The notes under the pieces were generated by a model. It ran no database searches, was not told the DNA's origin, and saw only the letters and a list, made by a program, of their open reading frames with translations. A stretch of 64,000 bases of DNA from Mycobacterium sp. 1081908.1 (GTDB lineage: Bacteria; Actinomycetota; Actinomycetes; Mycobacteriales; Mycobacteriaceae), in contig NZ_LZLY01000103.1 of assembly GCF_001673535.1 (NCBI RefSeq), forward strand, positions 1-64,000, read 5' to 3'. A program made the translations under genes and the position numbers. Shown in pieces: positions 43,523-52,565 of this stretch (positions are counted from its first letter, which is position 1; each line of letters starts with the position of its first letter).

Positions 43523-43791
43523 AGCAACACCCCCAAAGAGCGGTCCGAGATCCCGAGCGGCCTGGTCAGTCTAGTCGGACGGGGTGGCGAATTCGCCAGC
43601 GAAGATGGCGCGATCATGCGCCCCGCCATATTCCTTTCCAGCTCAAGGGGATCGACCACCCCGCGGCCGCGGCCGCCGCTTCGCTGTGCCGGTGCCGAAC
43701 TCCGCGGTCCCACGGCGCCTTCAGCTGGCCTCGTCTGGCACCGCACCGCATGGCAACATGAACCGCGACGAGAGAACCGAGAGGACGGTCC
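43523..43791. other. Divergent intergenic region
   Basis: About 270 bases between the protease gene and the holin-like gene. No credible gene, repeat or RNA was found. It presumably holds the two promoters; GAGAGGA near 43777 is the ribosome site of the next gene. Confidence 0.4.
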
Positions 43792-44316
43792 GTGAGCAAA
43801 GACGATCGCAACAACGGCGTGCCCAGCACGCTGACCACGATTCCGTTGGCCGACCCGCACGCCAAGCCGGCCGAGCCGTCGATCGGTGACCTGATCAAAG
43901 ACGCCACGGCCCAGATGTCCACGCTGGTCCGCGCCGAGGTCGAACTCGCCCGTTCGGAGATCACCCGGGACGTCAAGAAGGGCCTGACCGGCAGCGTATA
44001 TTTCATCGCCGCGCTGGTGGTGCTGTTCTACTCCACGTTCTTCTTCTTTTTCTTCCTCGCTGAGCTGCTCGACCAATGGTTGTGGCGCTGGGTGGCGTTC
44101 CTGATCGTGTTCGGGATCATGGTCGTCGTCGGCGCGTTCCTGGGCCTGCTGGGCTTCCTGAAGGTCCGCCGCATCCGCGGCCCGCGGCAGACCATCGAAT
44201 CGGTCAAGGAGACGCGCACCGCGCTCACTCCCGGCCACGACAAGGCCGCCGCCGGGGCGAAGGAACTCACCGGCTCCGGCAGGCTTGAAAAACCCGCGGA
44301 TCCCTCGGGTTGGTAG
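43792..44316 (+). CDS. Holin-X / phage-holin-family membrane protein (Rv3669-like)
   Basis: A 174-residue protein. The N-terminal half has the amphipathic segment SIGDLIKDATAQMSTLVRAEVELARSE in two parts; two membrane helices follow (VYFIAALVVLFYSTFFFFFF and WVAFLIVFGIMVVVGAFLGL), then a charged C-terminal tail. This is the actinobacterial holin-X family, not a proven holin. Its stop abuts the ephE start (TAGATG). Confidence 0.85.
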   Translation: MSKDDRNNGVPSTLTTIPLADPHAKPAEPSIGDLIKDATAQMSTLVRAEVELARSEITRDVKKGLTGSVYFIAALVVLFYSTFFFFFFLAELLDQWLWRWVAFLIVFGIMVVVGAFLGLLGFLKVRRIRGPRQTIESVKETRTALTPGHDKAAAGAKELTGSGRLEKPADPSGW

Positions 44317-45294
44317 ATGCCGGCACCAGATCCGTCGGTCACCCGCATCGACGGGCCGTGGCGCCACCTCGACGTGCACGCCAACGGCATCCGATTCCAC
44401 GTCGTCGAGGCGCTGCCCGGCGGGCAAGGTGACGGCGTTCCGCCCGCCCAGCCGGCCACCGCGCGGCCGCTGGTGATGCTGCTGCACGGTTTCGGATCGT
44501 TCTGGTGGTCCTGGCGGCATCAGCTGCGCGGGCTGACCGGGGCGCGCGTGGTCGCGGTCGACCTACGCGGCTACGGCGGCAGCGACAAACCGCCCCGCGG
44601 CTACGACGGCTGGACGCTCGCCGGTGACACCGCCGGGCTCATTCGCGCGCTCGGACACTCGTCGGCGACGCTGGTCGGCCACGCCGACGGCGGCCTCGCG
44701 TGCTGGGCCACCGCGCTACTGCACTCACGGCTGGTGCGCGCCATCGCGCTGATCAGCTCGCCGCACCCGGCGGCGCTGCGGCGATCGACGTTGACGCGGC
44801 GAGACCAGGGGTATGCGCTGCTGCCGACGTTGCTGGCCTACCAGCTGCCCATCTGGCCGGAGCGGCTGTTGACCCGGCACAACGCCGCGGAGATCGAGCG
44901 CCTCGTCCGGAGCCGGAGCTGCCCCAAATGGGTTGCCTCCGAGGACTTTTCACAGACCATCCGGCACCTGCGGACCGCCATTCGGATCCCGGCGGCCGCG
45001 CACTCCGCGCTGGAATACCAGCGCTGGGCGGTGCGCAGCCAGCTGCGCGGCGAGGGCCGGCGGTTCATGAAATCGATGTCCCAGCAGCTCGGCATACCGC
45101 TACTCCACCTGCGGGGTGACGCCGATCCCTACGTGCTCGCCGACCCGGTCGACCGGACCCAGCGCTACGCGGCCCATGGTCGCTACGTATCCATCACCGG
45201 CGCAGGGCATTTCAGCCATGAAGAGGCGCCCGAGGAAATCAACCGGCACCTGATGAAGTTCTTCGAGCAGGTGTACGGGACGCCCGTCAGCTGA
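44317..45294 (+). CDS. ephE: Alpha/beta hydrolase, epoxide-hydrolase-like EphE
   Basis: A 325-residue hydrolase. Oxyanion region LLHGFGSFWWSW, nucleophile elbow LVGHADGG with Asp as nucleophile, and the catalytic His in ITGAGHFSHEE; these fit epoxide hydrolases. Start ATG directly follows the upstream stop, so the two genes are coupled. It overlaps marP by 8 bp at the 3' end, convergently. Confidence 0.88.
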   Translation: MPAPDPSVTRIDGPWRHLDVHANGIRFHVVEALPGGQGDGVPPAQPATARPLVMLLHGFGSFWWSWRHQLRGLTGARVVAVDLRGYGGSDKPPRGYDGWTLAGDTAGLIRALGHSSATLVGHADGGLACWATALLHSRLVRAIALISSPHPAALRRSTLTRRDQGYALLPTLLAYQLPIWPERLLTRHNAAEIERLVRSRSCPKWVASEDFSQTIRHLRTAIRIPAAAHSALEYQRWAVRSQLRGEGRRFMKSMSQQLGIPLLHLRGDADPYVLADPVDRTQRYAAHGRYVSITGAGHFSHEEAPEEINRHLMKFFEQVYGTPVS

Positions 45295-46495
45295 CGCAGG
45301 ACCCGGTGGCGACCTGCTGGGTGTCGCCGATCTTGGAGAGCTGACTGGACACCTCGTCGGCGGTCAGCACGAACCCGGTGTCGGGGTCGTCGACGGCGGC
45401 GCCGAACACGACTCCGAGCACGTGACCGTTGAGGTCGATCAACGGACCACCCGAATTGCCTTGCTCCACACTGGCTCTGATGGTGTACACGTCGCGGGTG
45501 ACCGGCGCCGGATCCCGGTAGATGTCGGGACCGCTGAGCCTGATGGCCTCTCGGATCCTGGCCGGGGTCGCGGTGAAGTTGCCGCCGCCCGGATAGCCCA
45601 GCACCACAACGCTTTCGCCGCTTTTCGCCTCGCCCTGGGCGAAGGACAACGGCGCGGGCGGCAGGTTCGGGACGGCGAGGATCGCGATGTCGACCGACGG
45701 GTCGTAGGACACCACGGTGGCATCCAGGGGGTTGCCGCTGGCGTAGATCTGGACGCTGTTGGACCCGGCCACCACGTGCGCGTTGGTCATCACCCGATCG
45801 GGCGCGATCACGAATCCGCTGCCCTCCAACACCTTTTGGCAGCTCGGCGCGAGGCTGCGGACCTTGACCACGCTCGGCGCGGCGTTGGTCACCACCGGGT
45901 TGGTGGCCAGGGCGGGGTCGGGTGAGGCGACCGGGATCACCGGGGTGCGGCTGAACGGCTCGAGCACCGCGGGCAGCCCGGAGGTGTTCAACAGCGCCGA
46001 GAGGCGTTTGGGCACCGTCTTCAGCCAGGGCGGCGCCACCTCGTTGACCTGCGCGAGCACCCGCGAACCCCGGACGGCGGCGGCCAGTTCCGGCTGGTCC
46101 TTGGACTGGGTCAGCGGGGTGGCCAGCAGCCACGCCGCGGTCAACACCACCACCAGCTGGACGCCCACGCCGATGACCGAGTCGATGGATCGGATTGTGC
46201 GGCTGTGGATCGCGCCGCGGACGGCCCGCCCCAGCACGACGCCGGCGACCTCGCCGACGACGACCAGCGCGAGGATCAAGAACAGCGCGGTGAACAGCTT
46301 GGCGCGGGGCGCGGCGATGTGGCTGACGATGTGGGGCGCCAGCAGCACGCCCGCGATGGCCCCGAGCAACACGCCGACGAACGACAGCAGCGAGCCCAGC
46401 GCCCCCGAACGCCACCCGGAGATGGCCGCGATGAAAGCGACCGCGAGCACGGCGATGTCCAGCCACTGCGACGGCGTCATCGAATTCATGTTCAT
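45287..46495 (-). CDS. marP: Membrane serine protease MarP
   Basis: Needed in M. tuberculosis for acid resistance inside phagosomes; it activates the hydrolase RipA. Four N-terminal CvpA-like membrane helices (WLDIAVLAVAFIAA ... VGVQLVVVLTAAWLLA), then a periplasmic chymotrypsin-like domain with His in VMTNAHVVAG, Asp in DPSVDIAIL and Ser in EQGNSGGPLI. ATG 46495 overlaps the Nudix stop as ATGA (402 residues); ATG 46480 gives the usual 397. Confidence 0.94.
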   Translation of the reverse strand: MNMNSMTPSQWLDIAVLAVAFIAAISGWRSGALGSLLSFVGVLLGAIAGVLLAPHIVSHIAAPRAKLFTALFLILALVVVGEVAGVVLGRAVRGAIHSRTIRSIDSVIGVGVQLVVVLTAAWLLATPLTQSKDQPELAAAVRGSRVLAQVNEVAPPWLKTVPKRLSALLNTSGLPAVLEPFSRTPVIPVASPDPALATNPVVTNAAPSVVKVRSLAPSCQKVLEGSGFVIAPDRVMTNAHVVAGSNSVQIYASGNPLDATVVSYDPSVDIAILAVPNLPPAPLSFAQGEAKSGESVVVLGYPGGGNFTATPARIREAIRLSGPDIYRDPAPVTRDVYTIRASVEQGNSGGPLIDLNGHVLGVVFGAAVDDPDTGFVLTADEVSSQLSKIGDTQQVATGSCVS

Positions 46496-47313
46496 CGGGG
46501 GCCGCCCTCGTCGCCGACCAGCACCATCGCCTCGTCCAGCTCCAGGATGTTGGTGGTGTCCCAGGGCCGGGCCCAGCCGGCGACATCCAGCACCGCGGAG
46601 ATCACCTGGCCGGTGAATCCCCACACCAGCATCTGGTTCAGCAGGAACGCCGGCCCGGCCCAGCGGCGGCCGAGGCTGCCGCGGTACACCATCAGCCGGT
46701 TGTCCGGATTGATGAAGGCGCGCACCGGAACCCGCGACACGATCGCCGTTTCGGTCTCGTCGACGACGGCCACCGGCCCGGGGTCCGGCGAGTACGCCAA
46801 CACGGGCACGACGTGGAACCGCGACGGCGCGATGAACGTCCGTTCCATCGTGGCCAGTGGATGCAGCCGACTGACGTCGATCCCGGTTTCCTCCTGCGCC
46901 TCGCGCAGCGCGGTGGCCACCGGACCGTCGTCGCCGGGATCGGAGGCGCCGCCGGGAAAGGCCGCCTGGCCGGCGTGGTGGCGCAGTGTCGAGGCCCGCA
47001 CGGTCAGCAACAGGTCGGCGTCGTCGGGCACACCGCCGTCGGCCGGGCCGGACTCGGGACCCGAGAACAACACCAGCACGGCCGCCTCGCGGTCGTCTCC
47101 GAGTAATGACGCCATCGACGCGGCGGCCTTGGACGCGGTCACCATCGCCAATACGCCGGCGGGCAGCCGATGCCGGTACGCCTCGGGGATCTGACCCACG
47201 TTGTCGACCAGCGGACGCAACCAGGGCGGCGACAGGTCGGGTAGCAGCGGAATGGTCCCCCGCGAGCGGGGAAGGCTCCCAGAACCCACGGGCGCCTCCC
47301 TCGGTCCAGTCAA
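46492..47313 (-). CDS. Nudix hydrolase, probable CoA pyrophosphatase (Rv3672c-like)
   Basis: A 273-residue protein. The Nudix box FPGGASDPGDDGPVATALRE followed by AQEETGI has the usual G..E..REUxEE pattern with Asp at the first acidic position. The region upstream (HHAGQAAFPGG) resembles the CoA-specific subgroup. The start is TTG 47313. It sits between the thioredoxin-like gene and marP in an envelope-stress operon. Confidence 0.85.
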   Translation of the reverse strand: MTGPREAPVGSGSLPRSRGTIPLLPDLSPPWLRPLVDNVGQIPEAYRHRLPAGVLAMVTASKAAASMASLLGDDREAAVLVLFSGPESGPADGGVPDDADLLLTVRASTLRHHAGQAAFPGGASDPGDDGPVATALREAQEETGIDVSRLHPLATMERTFIAPSRFHVVPVLAYSPDPGPVAVVDETETAIVSRVPVRAFINPDNRLMVYRGSLGRRWAGPAFLLNQMLVWGFTGQVISAVLDVAGWARPWDTTNILELDEAMVLVGDEGGPR

Positions 47314-47318
47314 TCTGC

Positions 47319-47957
47319 CTATCCCGCGTCGTTCCCGACCGCAGCTGCGATCTCGTCGGCACTGGCGAAAGGCCGCGGCAGCATCTGCGCAACGCTACCG
47401 TCCGGCCGGAGGACGACCGTCGCAGGCATCACATTTACCACACGCAGCGCGGCAGCGACCCGACGACGGCCGTCCTGCAGGGTCGGCAGCCGAACGCCTA
47501 ACTCCGCCAACCGCAGTAACGCGGCCGTCTCGTTCTCGTCCTGGTGGACGGTCACCACCATCACGTCCGGGCCGACCCGACGCTGATACTCGGCCATCGC
47601 GGGAAGTTCGGCCGCGCACGGCGCGCACCAGTACGCCCAGAGATTGAGGACCACCCGGCGTCCGGCCAGCGCGCGGGCGACGTCGACGGCCGACCCGTCG
47701 GCGGCGCACTCCACCGTGATGCCGCGCAGCGCCGCCGGGCCGGGGCCCCCGCCGGCGGCGGGGCACGGCGGCAGGTTGGCGCGCTCGCGCGGACCGGCGA
47801 GCGCGGCGGGCGTGTCGGCGTCGCGGTGCTCCCGGGGGGCGGGCGGTTGGGTCGTCGCGGTCGGTGCCGAGTTGTCGTGCAGCTGGGCCACCAGCGCCGC
47901 GACCAACGCCGCCACCACGGCCAGGATCGCGATGGTCCACCGGGTTGTCCGGGTCAA
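47319..47957 (-). CDS. Membrane-anchored thioredoxin-like protein (TlpA family, Rv3673c-like)
   Basis: A 212-residue protein: an N-terminal membrane anchor (WTIAILAVVAALVAALVAQL), a Pro/Thr-rich stretch, then a TlpA-like thioredoxin fold with the redox site WAYWCAPCAAE and cis-Pro in VMPATVV. It faces outward and may reduce disulfides or serve cytochrome maturation. Start unsure: TTG 47957 is the only near option after the nth stop. Confidence 0.85.
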   Translation of the reverse strand: MTRTTRWTIAILAVVAALVAALVAQLHDNSAPTATTQPPAPREHRDADTPAALAGPRERANLPPCPAAGGGPGPAALRGITVECAADGSAVDVARALAGRRVVLNLWAYWCAPCAAELPAMAEYQRRVGPDVMVVTVHQDENETAALLRLAELGVRLPTLQDGRRRVAAALRVVNVMPATVVLRPDGSVAQMLPRPFASADEIAAAVGNDAG

Positions 47958-47974
47958 CGTCGCGCGCCCCGGTA

Positions 47975-48772
47975 TTACAGCCCCACCAGGGCCAGCAGGT
48001 GCTCGGTTTCCGGGCCCTGGACGAGCGGCGCGGCGAGCAGCGGTTCGGTGGGGCCCAGCCCGAAGGAGGGGCAGTCCTTGGCGAGGATGCAGGCGCCGCA
48101 CGCCGGTTTGCGCGCGTGGCACACCCGGCGGCCGTGGAAGATGACGCGGTGGCTGAGCATGGTCCACTCGCGGCGTTCGATCAGCTCGCCGACCGCGTGC
48201 TCGATCTTGACCGGATCCTTCTCGACGGTCCAGCGCCACCTGTGCACCAACCGCGAGAAATGGGTGTCGACGGTGATTCCCGGGATGTCGAAGGCGTTGC
48301 CCAGGATGACGTTGGCGGTCTTGCGGCCCACCCCGGGCAGGGTCACCAGCTCGGCCATGGTCGACGGCACCTCGCCGTCGAACCGTTCGACGAGCGCCTG
48401 CCCCAGCCCGATCAGCGACGACGCCTTGTTGCGGAAGAAACCGGTGGGACGGATGAGGTTTTCCAGCTCGGCGCGGTCGGCCTGCGCATAGTCGAGCGCG
48501 GAGCGATATCGCGTGAACAACGCCGGCGTGGTCAGGTTGACCCGCTTGTCGGTGCTCTGCGCCGAGAGGATGGTGGCCACCGTCAGCTCTAGCGGCGTCG
48601 TGAAGTCCAGCTCGCAGTGGGCCTCTGGAAACGCTTGCGCCAGTGCGCGATTCATTCGCCGCGCCCGTCGCACCAGCCCGACTCGCGTTTCTTTGGACCA
48701 CCGATCGGCGACGACACCGTCTGAAGCGGAAGGCGTTGACTTCGAGCGCCCGGATGCCTTTGCCGCTGTCAC
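47975..48772 (-). CDS. nth: Endonuclease III
   Basis: A 265-residue bifunctional DNA glycosylase/AP lyase removing oxidised pyrimidines. The helix-hairpin-helix reads [11 protein letters not shown] with the catalytic Lys; the catalytic Asp is in ITVDTHFSR. The 4Fe-4S cluster ligands are in [17 protein letters not shown]. The GTG 48772 start gives an extra ~20-residue N-terminal tail compared with M. tuberculosis. Confidence 0.95.
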   Translation of the reverse strand: MTAAKASGRSKSTPSASDGVVADRWSKETRVGLVRRARRMNRALAQAFPEAHCELDFTTPLELTVATILSAQSTDKRVNLTTPALFTRYRSALDYAQADRAELENLIRPTGFFRNKASSLIGLGQALVERFDGEVPSTMAELVTLPGVGRKTANVILGNAFDIPGITVDTHFSRLVHRWRWTVEKDPVKIEHAVGELIERREWTMLSHRVIFHGRRVCHARKPACGACILAKDCPSFGLGPTEPLLAAPLVQGPETEHLLALVGL

Positions 48773-48816
48773 CTACGACAGAGTACTGATTTCGTGATCT
48801 GGCTGAGACCTAAGCC

Positions 48817-49212
48817 ATGTTTACTCTCCTTGTGTCATGGTTGCTGGTGGCGTGCGTTCCCGGGCTGTTGATGCTCGTGACGTTCGGTCTGGGGCGGCTG
48901 GAATCCGACCTCGCCCACGACAGTGTCTCGGCGACCGACGTCGACGAATTCCTCGAGTATGCGGAGGCCGTCGACGTGCACACGCTGGCCCGCGAAGGCA
49001 TGCCCGAGGCGCTGGAATACCTGCATCGGCGCCAGGCACTGCGGCCGGTGGATTCACCGCCGGCGCGCCCGGCGATCGGTCCGCGCCACGCCAAGCCGGT
49101 GTTTGCCATCGCCATCGGTGACCGCGACGAGGCCGGTCTGCCGACGCGGACGCGGGCCCATTCGCATGTCAATCCGCAATTTAGGGGGACTGGACACATC
49201 AATCGTGTGTAG
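48817..49212 (+). CDS. Small membrane protein (Rv3675-like)
   Basis: A 131-residue protein with a single N-terminal membrane helix (FTLLVSWLLVACVPGLLMLV) and a cytoplasmic or outer tail with an acidic segment (DVDEFLEYAEAVDVHTLAREG). Function unknown; position and length fit Rv3675. Reads toward crp. Confidence 0.75.
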   Translation: MFTLLVSWLLVACVPGLLMLVTFGLGRLESDLAHDSVSATDVDEFLEYAEAVDVHTLAREGMPEALEYLHRRQALRPVDSPPARPAIGPRHAKPVFAIAIGDRDEAGLPTRTRAHSHVNPQFRGTGHINRV

Positions 49213-49221
49213 CGTGGCACG
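49206..49221 (+). promoter_or_regulatory. Candidate CRP-binding site upstream of crp
   Basis: TGTG (49206-49209) and CACG (49218-49221) are spaced by 8 nt, matching the TGTG-N8-CACA core of CRP sites apart from the last base. It is ~23 nt upstream of a possible -10 TAGACT (49243-49248), a place from which CRP could regulate its own gene. Confidence 0.45.
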
Positions 49222-49308
49222 TTGGACACAATTGGCCTACCTCTAGACTTACGTCACACGAGCAGGGTTGGCCTGCCCGTATCACAACTGGAAGCTGAAG
49301 AGGCAACG

Positions 49309-49983
49309 GTGGACGAGATCCTGGCAAGGGCAGGAATCTTCCAAGGGGTTGAGCCCGGCGCGGTCACCGCGCTGACCAAGCAATTGCAACCCGTCGACTT
49401 TCCGCGCGGGCACACGGTTTTCGCCGAGGGGGAACCGGGCGACCGGCTGTACATCATCGTTTCGGGGAAGGTCAAAATCGGCCGGCGTTCGCCGGACGGC
49501 CGCGAGAATCTGCTGACGATCATGGGCCCGTCGGACATGTTCGGCGAGTTGTCGATCTTCGACCCGGGTCCGCGGACTTCCAGCGCGACCACCATCACCG
49601 AAGTTCGGGCGGTCTCGATGGACCGCGACGCGCTGCGGGCGTGGATCGCCGACCGCCCGGAAATCGCCGAGCAGCTGCTGCGGGTCCTGGCCCGACGGCT
49701 GCGGCGCACCAACAACAACCTCGCCGACCTCATCTTCACCGACGTGCCCGGCCGGGTGGCCAAGCAGCTGCTGCAGCTGGCCCAGCGTTTCGGCACCCAG
49801 GAGGGTGGCGCCATGCGGGTCACCCACGACCTCACCCAAGAGGAGATCGCCCAACTGGTGGGCGCGTCGCGGGAAACGGTCAACAAGGCCCTGGCCGATT
49901 TCGCCCACCGCGGCTGGATCCGCCTGGAAGGCAAGAGCGTGCTGATCTCGGACTCCGAGAGGCTGGCCAGGCGCGCCCGCTAA
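49309..49983 (+). CDS. crp: cAMP receptor protein, global regulator
   Basis: A 224-residue CRP/FNR regulator. cAMP-binding domain with [18 protein letters not shown] (phosphate-binding cassette), a dimer helix, and a winged HTH ([20 protein letters not shown]). GTG 49309 gives the exact N-terminus [15 protein letters not shown] and length of Rv3676. It binds TGTG-N8-CACA-type sites and senses cAMP made by cyclases such as the one at 18 kb. The leader is ~55 nt. Confidence 0.96.
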   Translation: MDEILARAGIFQGVEPGAVTALTKQLQPVDFPRGHTVFAEGEPGDRLYIIVSGKVKIGRRSPDGRENLLTIMGPSDMFGELSIFDPGPRTSSATTITEVRAVSMDRDALRAWIADRPEIAEQLLRVLARRLRRTNNNLADLIFTDVPGRVAKQLLQLAQRFGTQEGGAMRVTHDLTQEEIAQLVGASRETVNKALADFAHRGWIRLEGKSVLISDSERLARRAR

Positions 49984-49995
49984 GCCCGGTTGCTC

Positions 49996-50056
49996 GTCGA
50001 GCCTGTAATTTCGCAGGCCCCTACTCGCACTTCTGCTGCGAGATTTCAGTCTCGAC
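49996..50056. terminator. 21-nt imperfect inverted repeat between convergent crp and the MBL gene
   Basis: Arms 49996-50016 and 50036-50056 match at 18 of 21 positions, with a 19-nt loop. The right arm contains the last codons and stop of the MBL-fold gene. Likely a shared terminator; no T-run follows. Confidence 0.6.
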
Positions 50057-50840
50057 GCAGGTAGTCCAGTTGCGCCTGGACCGACCATTCGGCCGCGTCC
50101 CAGAGCTTCTCGTCGACGTCGACGTAGACGTATTCGACGATCTCGCGCGTGGTGGCCTCGTTGCCCAGATCCCAGAGCGCCGCGCGCACCTGCTCAAGAC
50201 GTTCGTGCCGGTGCGTCAGGTAGCCCGACGCGACGGATTCGAGGTCGGCCAGCTGCGGCCCGTGCCCGGGCAGCACCGTGCGCCGGCCCAAACCGCGTAG
50301 CCGCCGCAGCGATTCGAGGTAGTCGGCCAGGCTGCCGTCCTCCTTGTCGATGACGGTGGTGCCGCGGCCCAGCACGGTGTCCGCGGTCAGCACGGCGTCG
50401 TCGAGCAGGAACGACAGCGAGTCGGCGGTATGGCCGGGCGTCGCCATGACTTTGATCTTGAGCCCGGCCGCGTCGATGACCTCGCCGTCGGTGAGGTGCC
50501 CGCCGAGGCCGCGCAGGAATCCACTCCCGGCGGACCGGACCGTCGCCCCGGTCAGCTCGACCAGCTTGTCGATGCCGTCGGTGTGGTCGGGGTGCCGGTG
50601 GCTGATCAGCACCAGGGCGATGCGGCCCAGCGTGGCGATCCGGGTGATGTGCTCGTCGTCGTCGGGGCCTGGGTCCACGATGACCAGCTCGTCGCTGCGC
50701 GGTCCGCGCAGCACCCAGGTGTTGGTGCCCTCCAGCGTCATCAGGCCGGGGTTGTCGGCCAACAGGACCGACGCAGTGTCGGTGACCGCCCGCAACCGGC
50801 CGTATGCGGGATGGGTCAACGACTCAGCGGTCTCGGTCAC
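50046..50840 (-). CDS. MBL-fold metallo-hydrolase (Rv3677c-like)
   Basis: A 264-residue LACTB2-like metallo-beta-lactamase-fold protein. The metal motif is SHRHPDHTDGI; further ligands lie in ATPGHTADS, DTVLG and LPGHGPQ. It is not expected to be a true beta-lactamase; thioester or RNA substrates are possible. C-terminal helices from ESVASGYLTHRHERL on. Third gene of an operon after the RidA-like gene (5-nt gap). Confidence 0.88.
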   Translation of the reverse strand: MTETAESLTHPAYGRLRAVTDTASVLLADNPGLMTLEGTNTWVLRGPRSDELVIVDPGPDDDEHITRIATLGRIALVLISHRHPDHTDGIDKLVELTGATVRSAGSGFLRGLGGHLTDGEVIDAAGLKIKVMATPGHTADSLSFLLDDAVLTADTVLGRGTTVIDKEDGSLADYLESLRRLRGLGRRTVLPGHGPQLADLESVASGYLTHRHERLEQVRAALWDLGNEATTREIVEYVYVDVDEKLWDAAEWSVQAQLDYLRRD

Positions 50841-50845
50841 GGCCG

Positions 50846-51301
50846 TCAGCCGACCTCCACGATCAGCTCCACTTCCACCGGCGCGTCCAGTGGCAGCTCG
50901 GATACCCCGACCGCCGAACGCGCGTGCGCGCCTTGGTCACCGAACACCTCGCCCAGCAGCTCGGACGCCCCGTTGATGACGCTGGGCTGGCCGTTGAAAC
51001 CCGGAGCGGACGCGACGAACCCGACGACTTTGACCACCCGCGCGACGGCATCGATGCCCACCAGCGAATGCACCGCGGCCAGCGCATTGAGCGCGCAGAT
51101 CCGCGCCAGCGACTTGGCGTCCTCGGGGCTGACCCCGGCGCCGACCTTGCCGGTCCGCGGAAGCTTCCCGCCCTCCATCGGCAGCTGGCCCGAGGTGTAG
51201 ACCAGGTTGCCGGTCCGCACCGCGGGAACGTACGAGGCCAGCGGCGCCACCACCTCGGGAAGCGTGAGGCCGAGCTGCCCGAGCCGGGCGGATGCGCTCA
51301 T
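50846..51301 (-). CDS. RidA-family (YjgF/UK114) protein (Rv3678c-like)
   Basis: A 151-residue trimeric Rid-family protein: SYVPAVRTGNLVYTSGQLPM is the family start, followed by ICALNALAAVHSLVG and a C-terminal strand VEVELIVEVG. Members hydrolyse reactive enamine/imine intermediates. The conserved Arg for the deaminase subgroup could not be confirmed. ATG 51301 is 2 nt after the upstream small-gene stop. Confidence 0.88.
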   Translation of the reverse strand: MSASARLGQLGLTLPEVVAPLASYVPAVRTGNLVYTSGQLPMEGGKLPRTGKVGAGVSPEDAKSLARICALNALAAVHSLVGIDAVARVVKVVGFVASAPGFNGQPSVINGASELLGEVFGDQGAHARSAVGVSELPLDAPVEVELIVEVG

Positions 51302-51303
51302 CT

Positions 51304-51465
51304 CTACTTGGGGCGCTTCAAATACGCGACGTGCTGCTCGCCGGTGGGCCCGGGCAATACGGACACCAACTCCCAGCCGTCGGCGCCCCACTGGTCGAGG
51401 ATCTGTTTGGTGGCGTGGGTCAGCAACGGGACCGTGACGTATTCCCATGCGATGGGTTGGCTCAT
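51304..51465 (-). CDS. 53-residue DUF4177 protein
   Basis: A short gene: MSQPIAWEYVTVPLLTH, then a helix and WGADGWELVSVLPG, ending KRPK. The GADGWELVSV pattern is the DUF4177 signature. It corresponds to Rv3678A. ATG 51465 lies 6 nt after TAAGCT on the minus strand, so it heads the RidA-MBL operon with a leaderless start. Confidence 0.85.
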   Translation of the reverse strand: MSQPIAWEYVTVPLLTHATKQILDQWGADGWELVSVLPGPTGEQHVAYLKRPK

Positions 51466-51471
51466 GACGCG

Positions 51472-51477
51472 AGCTTA
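51472..51477 (-). promoter_or_regulatory. -10 element of the DUF4177-RidA-MBL operon, leaderless spacing
   Basis: TAAGCT on the minus strand ends 6 nt before ATG 51465. Confidence 0.5.
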
Positions 51478-51530
51478 TCGGTCGGCCGTCAACGGCTCTG
51501 GCCAGCCCAAGGGCGGTGCCGCGCTCGGGC

Positions 51531-51536
51531 TAGCAT
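51531..51536 (+). promoter_or_regulatory. -10 element of bagA, leaderless spacing
   Basis: TAGCAT ends 6 nt before GTG 51543. Confidence 0.55.
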
Positions 51537-51542
51537 GCGAAG

Positions 51543-52565
51543 GTGGCATCCACTGAAAGCGGCGGTAGTTCCGTCGGTTGGCCCGCGCGCCTGTCGAAGG
51601 CGCGCTTACATTTCGTAACCGGCAAAGGCGGGACGGGTAAGTCGACGGTCGCGGCCGCGCTAGCCCTGACGCTGGCGGCGGGCGGCCGCAAGGTCCTCCT
51701 CGTCGAAGTCGAAGGCCGCCAAGGGATTGCGCAACTTTTCGACGTCCCGCCGTTGCCCTATGAGGAGCTCAAGATCGCCACCGCCGAGCGCGGCGGACAG
51801 GTCAACGCGCTGGCGATCGACATCGAGGCCGCGTTCCTGGAATATCTGGACATGTTCTACAACCTGGGCATCGCGGGCCGCGCGATGCGCCGCATCGGCG
51901 CCATCGAGTTCGCGACGACGATCGCGCCCGGCCTGCGCGACGTGCTGCTCACCGGCAAGATCAAGGAGTCGGTGGTGCGCCTCGACAAGGGGGCCAAAAA
52001 CCCGGTCTACGACGCGGTGGTGGTCGACGCGCCGCCGACGGGCCGCATCGCGCGCTTCCTCGACGTCACCAAGGCGGTGTCCGACCTGGCCAAGGGCGGC
52101 CCGGTGCACTCGCAATCCGAGGGTGTGGTGAAGCTGCTGCACTCCGATCAGACCGCCATCCATCTGGTCACGCTGCTGGAGGCGCTGCCGGTGCAGGAAA
52201 CGCTCGAGGCCATCGAGGAGCTTGCCGAGATGGAACTGCCGATCGGTAGCGTGATCGTGAACCGCAACATCCCATCGTTCCTCGAGCCGCGCGATCTGGC
52301 GAAGGCCGCCGAGGGAGACATGGACGCGGACTCCGTGCGGGCCGGCTTACAGATGGCCGGAATCAAGCTCAGCGACAGCGACTTCGCGGGCCTGCTGACC
52401 GAAACGATTCAGCATGCGACCCGGATCACCGCGCGCGCCGAGACGGCGCAGCAACTCGACGCGCTGAAGGTTCCGCGCCTGGAGCTACCGGCGATTTCCG
52501 ACGGCGTCGACCTCGGCAGTCTCTATGAGCTGTCGGAAACCCTTGCGCAGCAGGGGGTTCGATGA
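51543..52565 (+). CDS. bagA: GET3/ArsA-like ATPase BagA
   Basis: A 340-residue P-loop ATPase: deviant Walker [17 protein letters not shown], switch [10 protein letters not shown]. In M. tuberculosis Rv3679 pairs with Rv3680, and loss of the pair makes cells sensitive to glycerol and nitric oxide. It lacks the metal-binding site of arsenite pumps. Cytoplasmic. Its stop overlaps the bagB start as ATGA, giving a stoichiometric pair. Confidence 0.9.
   Translation: MASTESGGSSVGWPARLSKARLHFVTGKGGTGKSTVAAALALTLAAGGRKVLLVEVEGRQGIAQLFDVPPLPYEELKIATAERGGQVNALAIDIEAAFLEYLDMFYNLGIAGRAMRRIGAIEFATTIAPGLRDVLLTGKIKESVVRLDKGAKNPVYDAVVVDAPPTGRIARFLDVTKAVSDLAKGGPVHSQSEGVVKLLHSDQTAIHLVTLLEALPVQETLEAIEELAEMELPIGSVIVNRNIPSFLEPRDLAKAAEGDMDADSVRAGLQMAGIKLSDSDFAGLLTETIQHATRITARAETAQQLDALKVPRLELPAISDGVDLGSLYELSETLAQQGVR

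Noticed and set aside
43523..43791. Short open frames in the gap before the holin-like gene
   Set aside because: Low-complexity Arg/Pro-rich translations with no ribosome site or conservation features.
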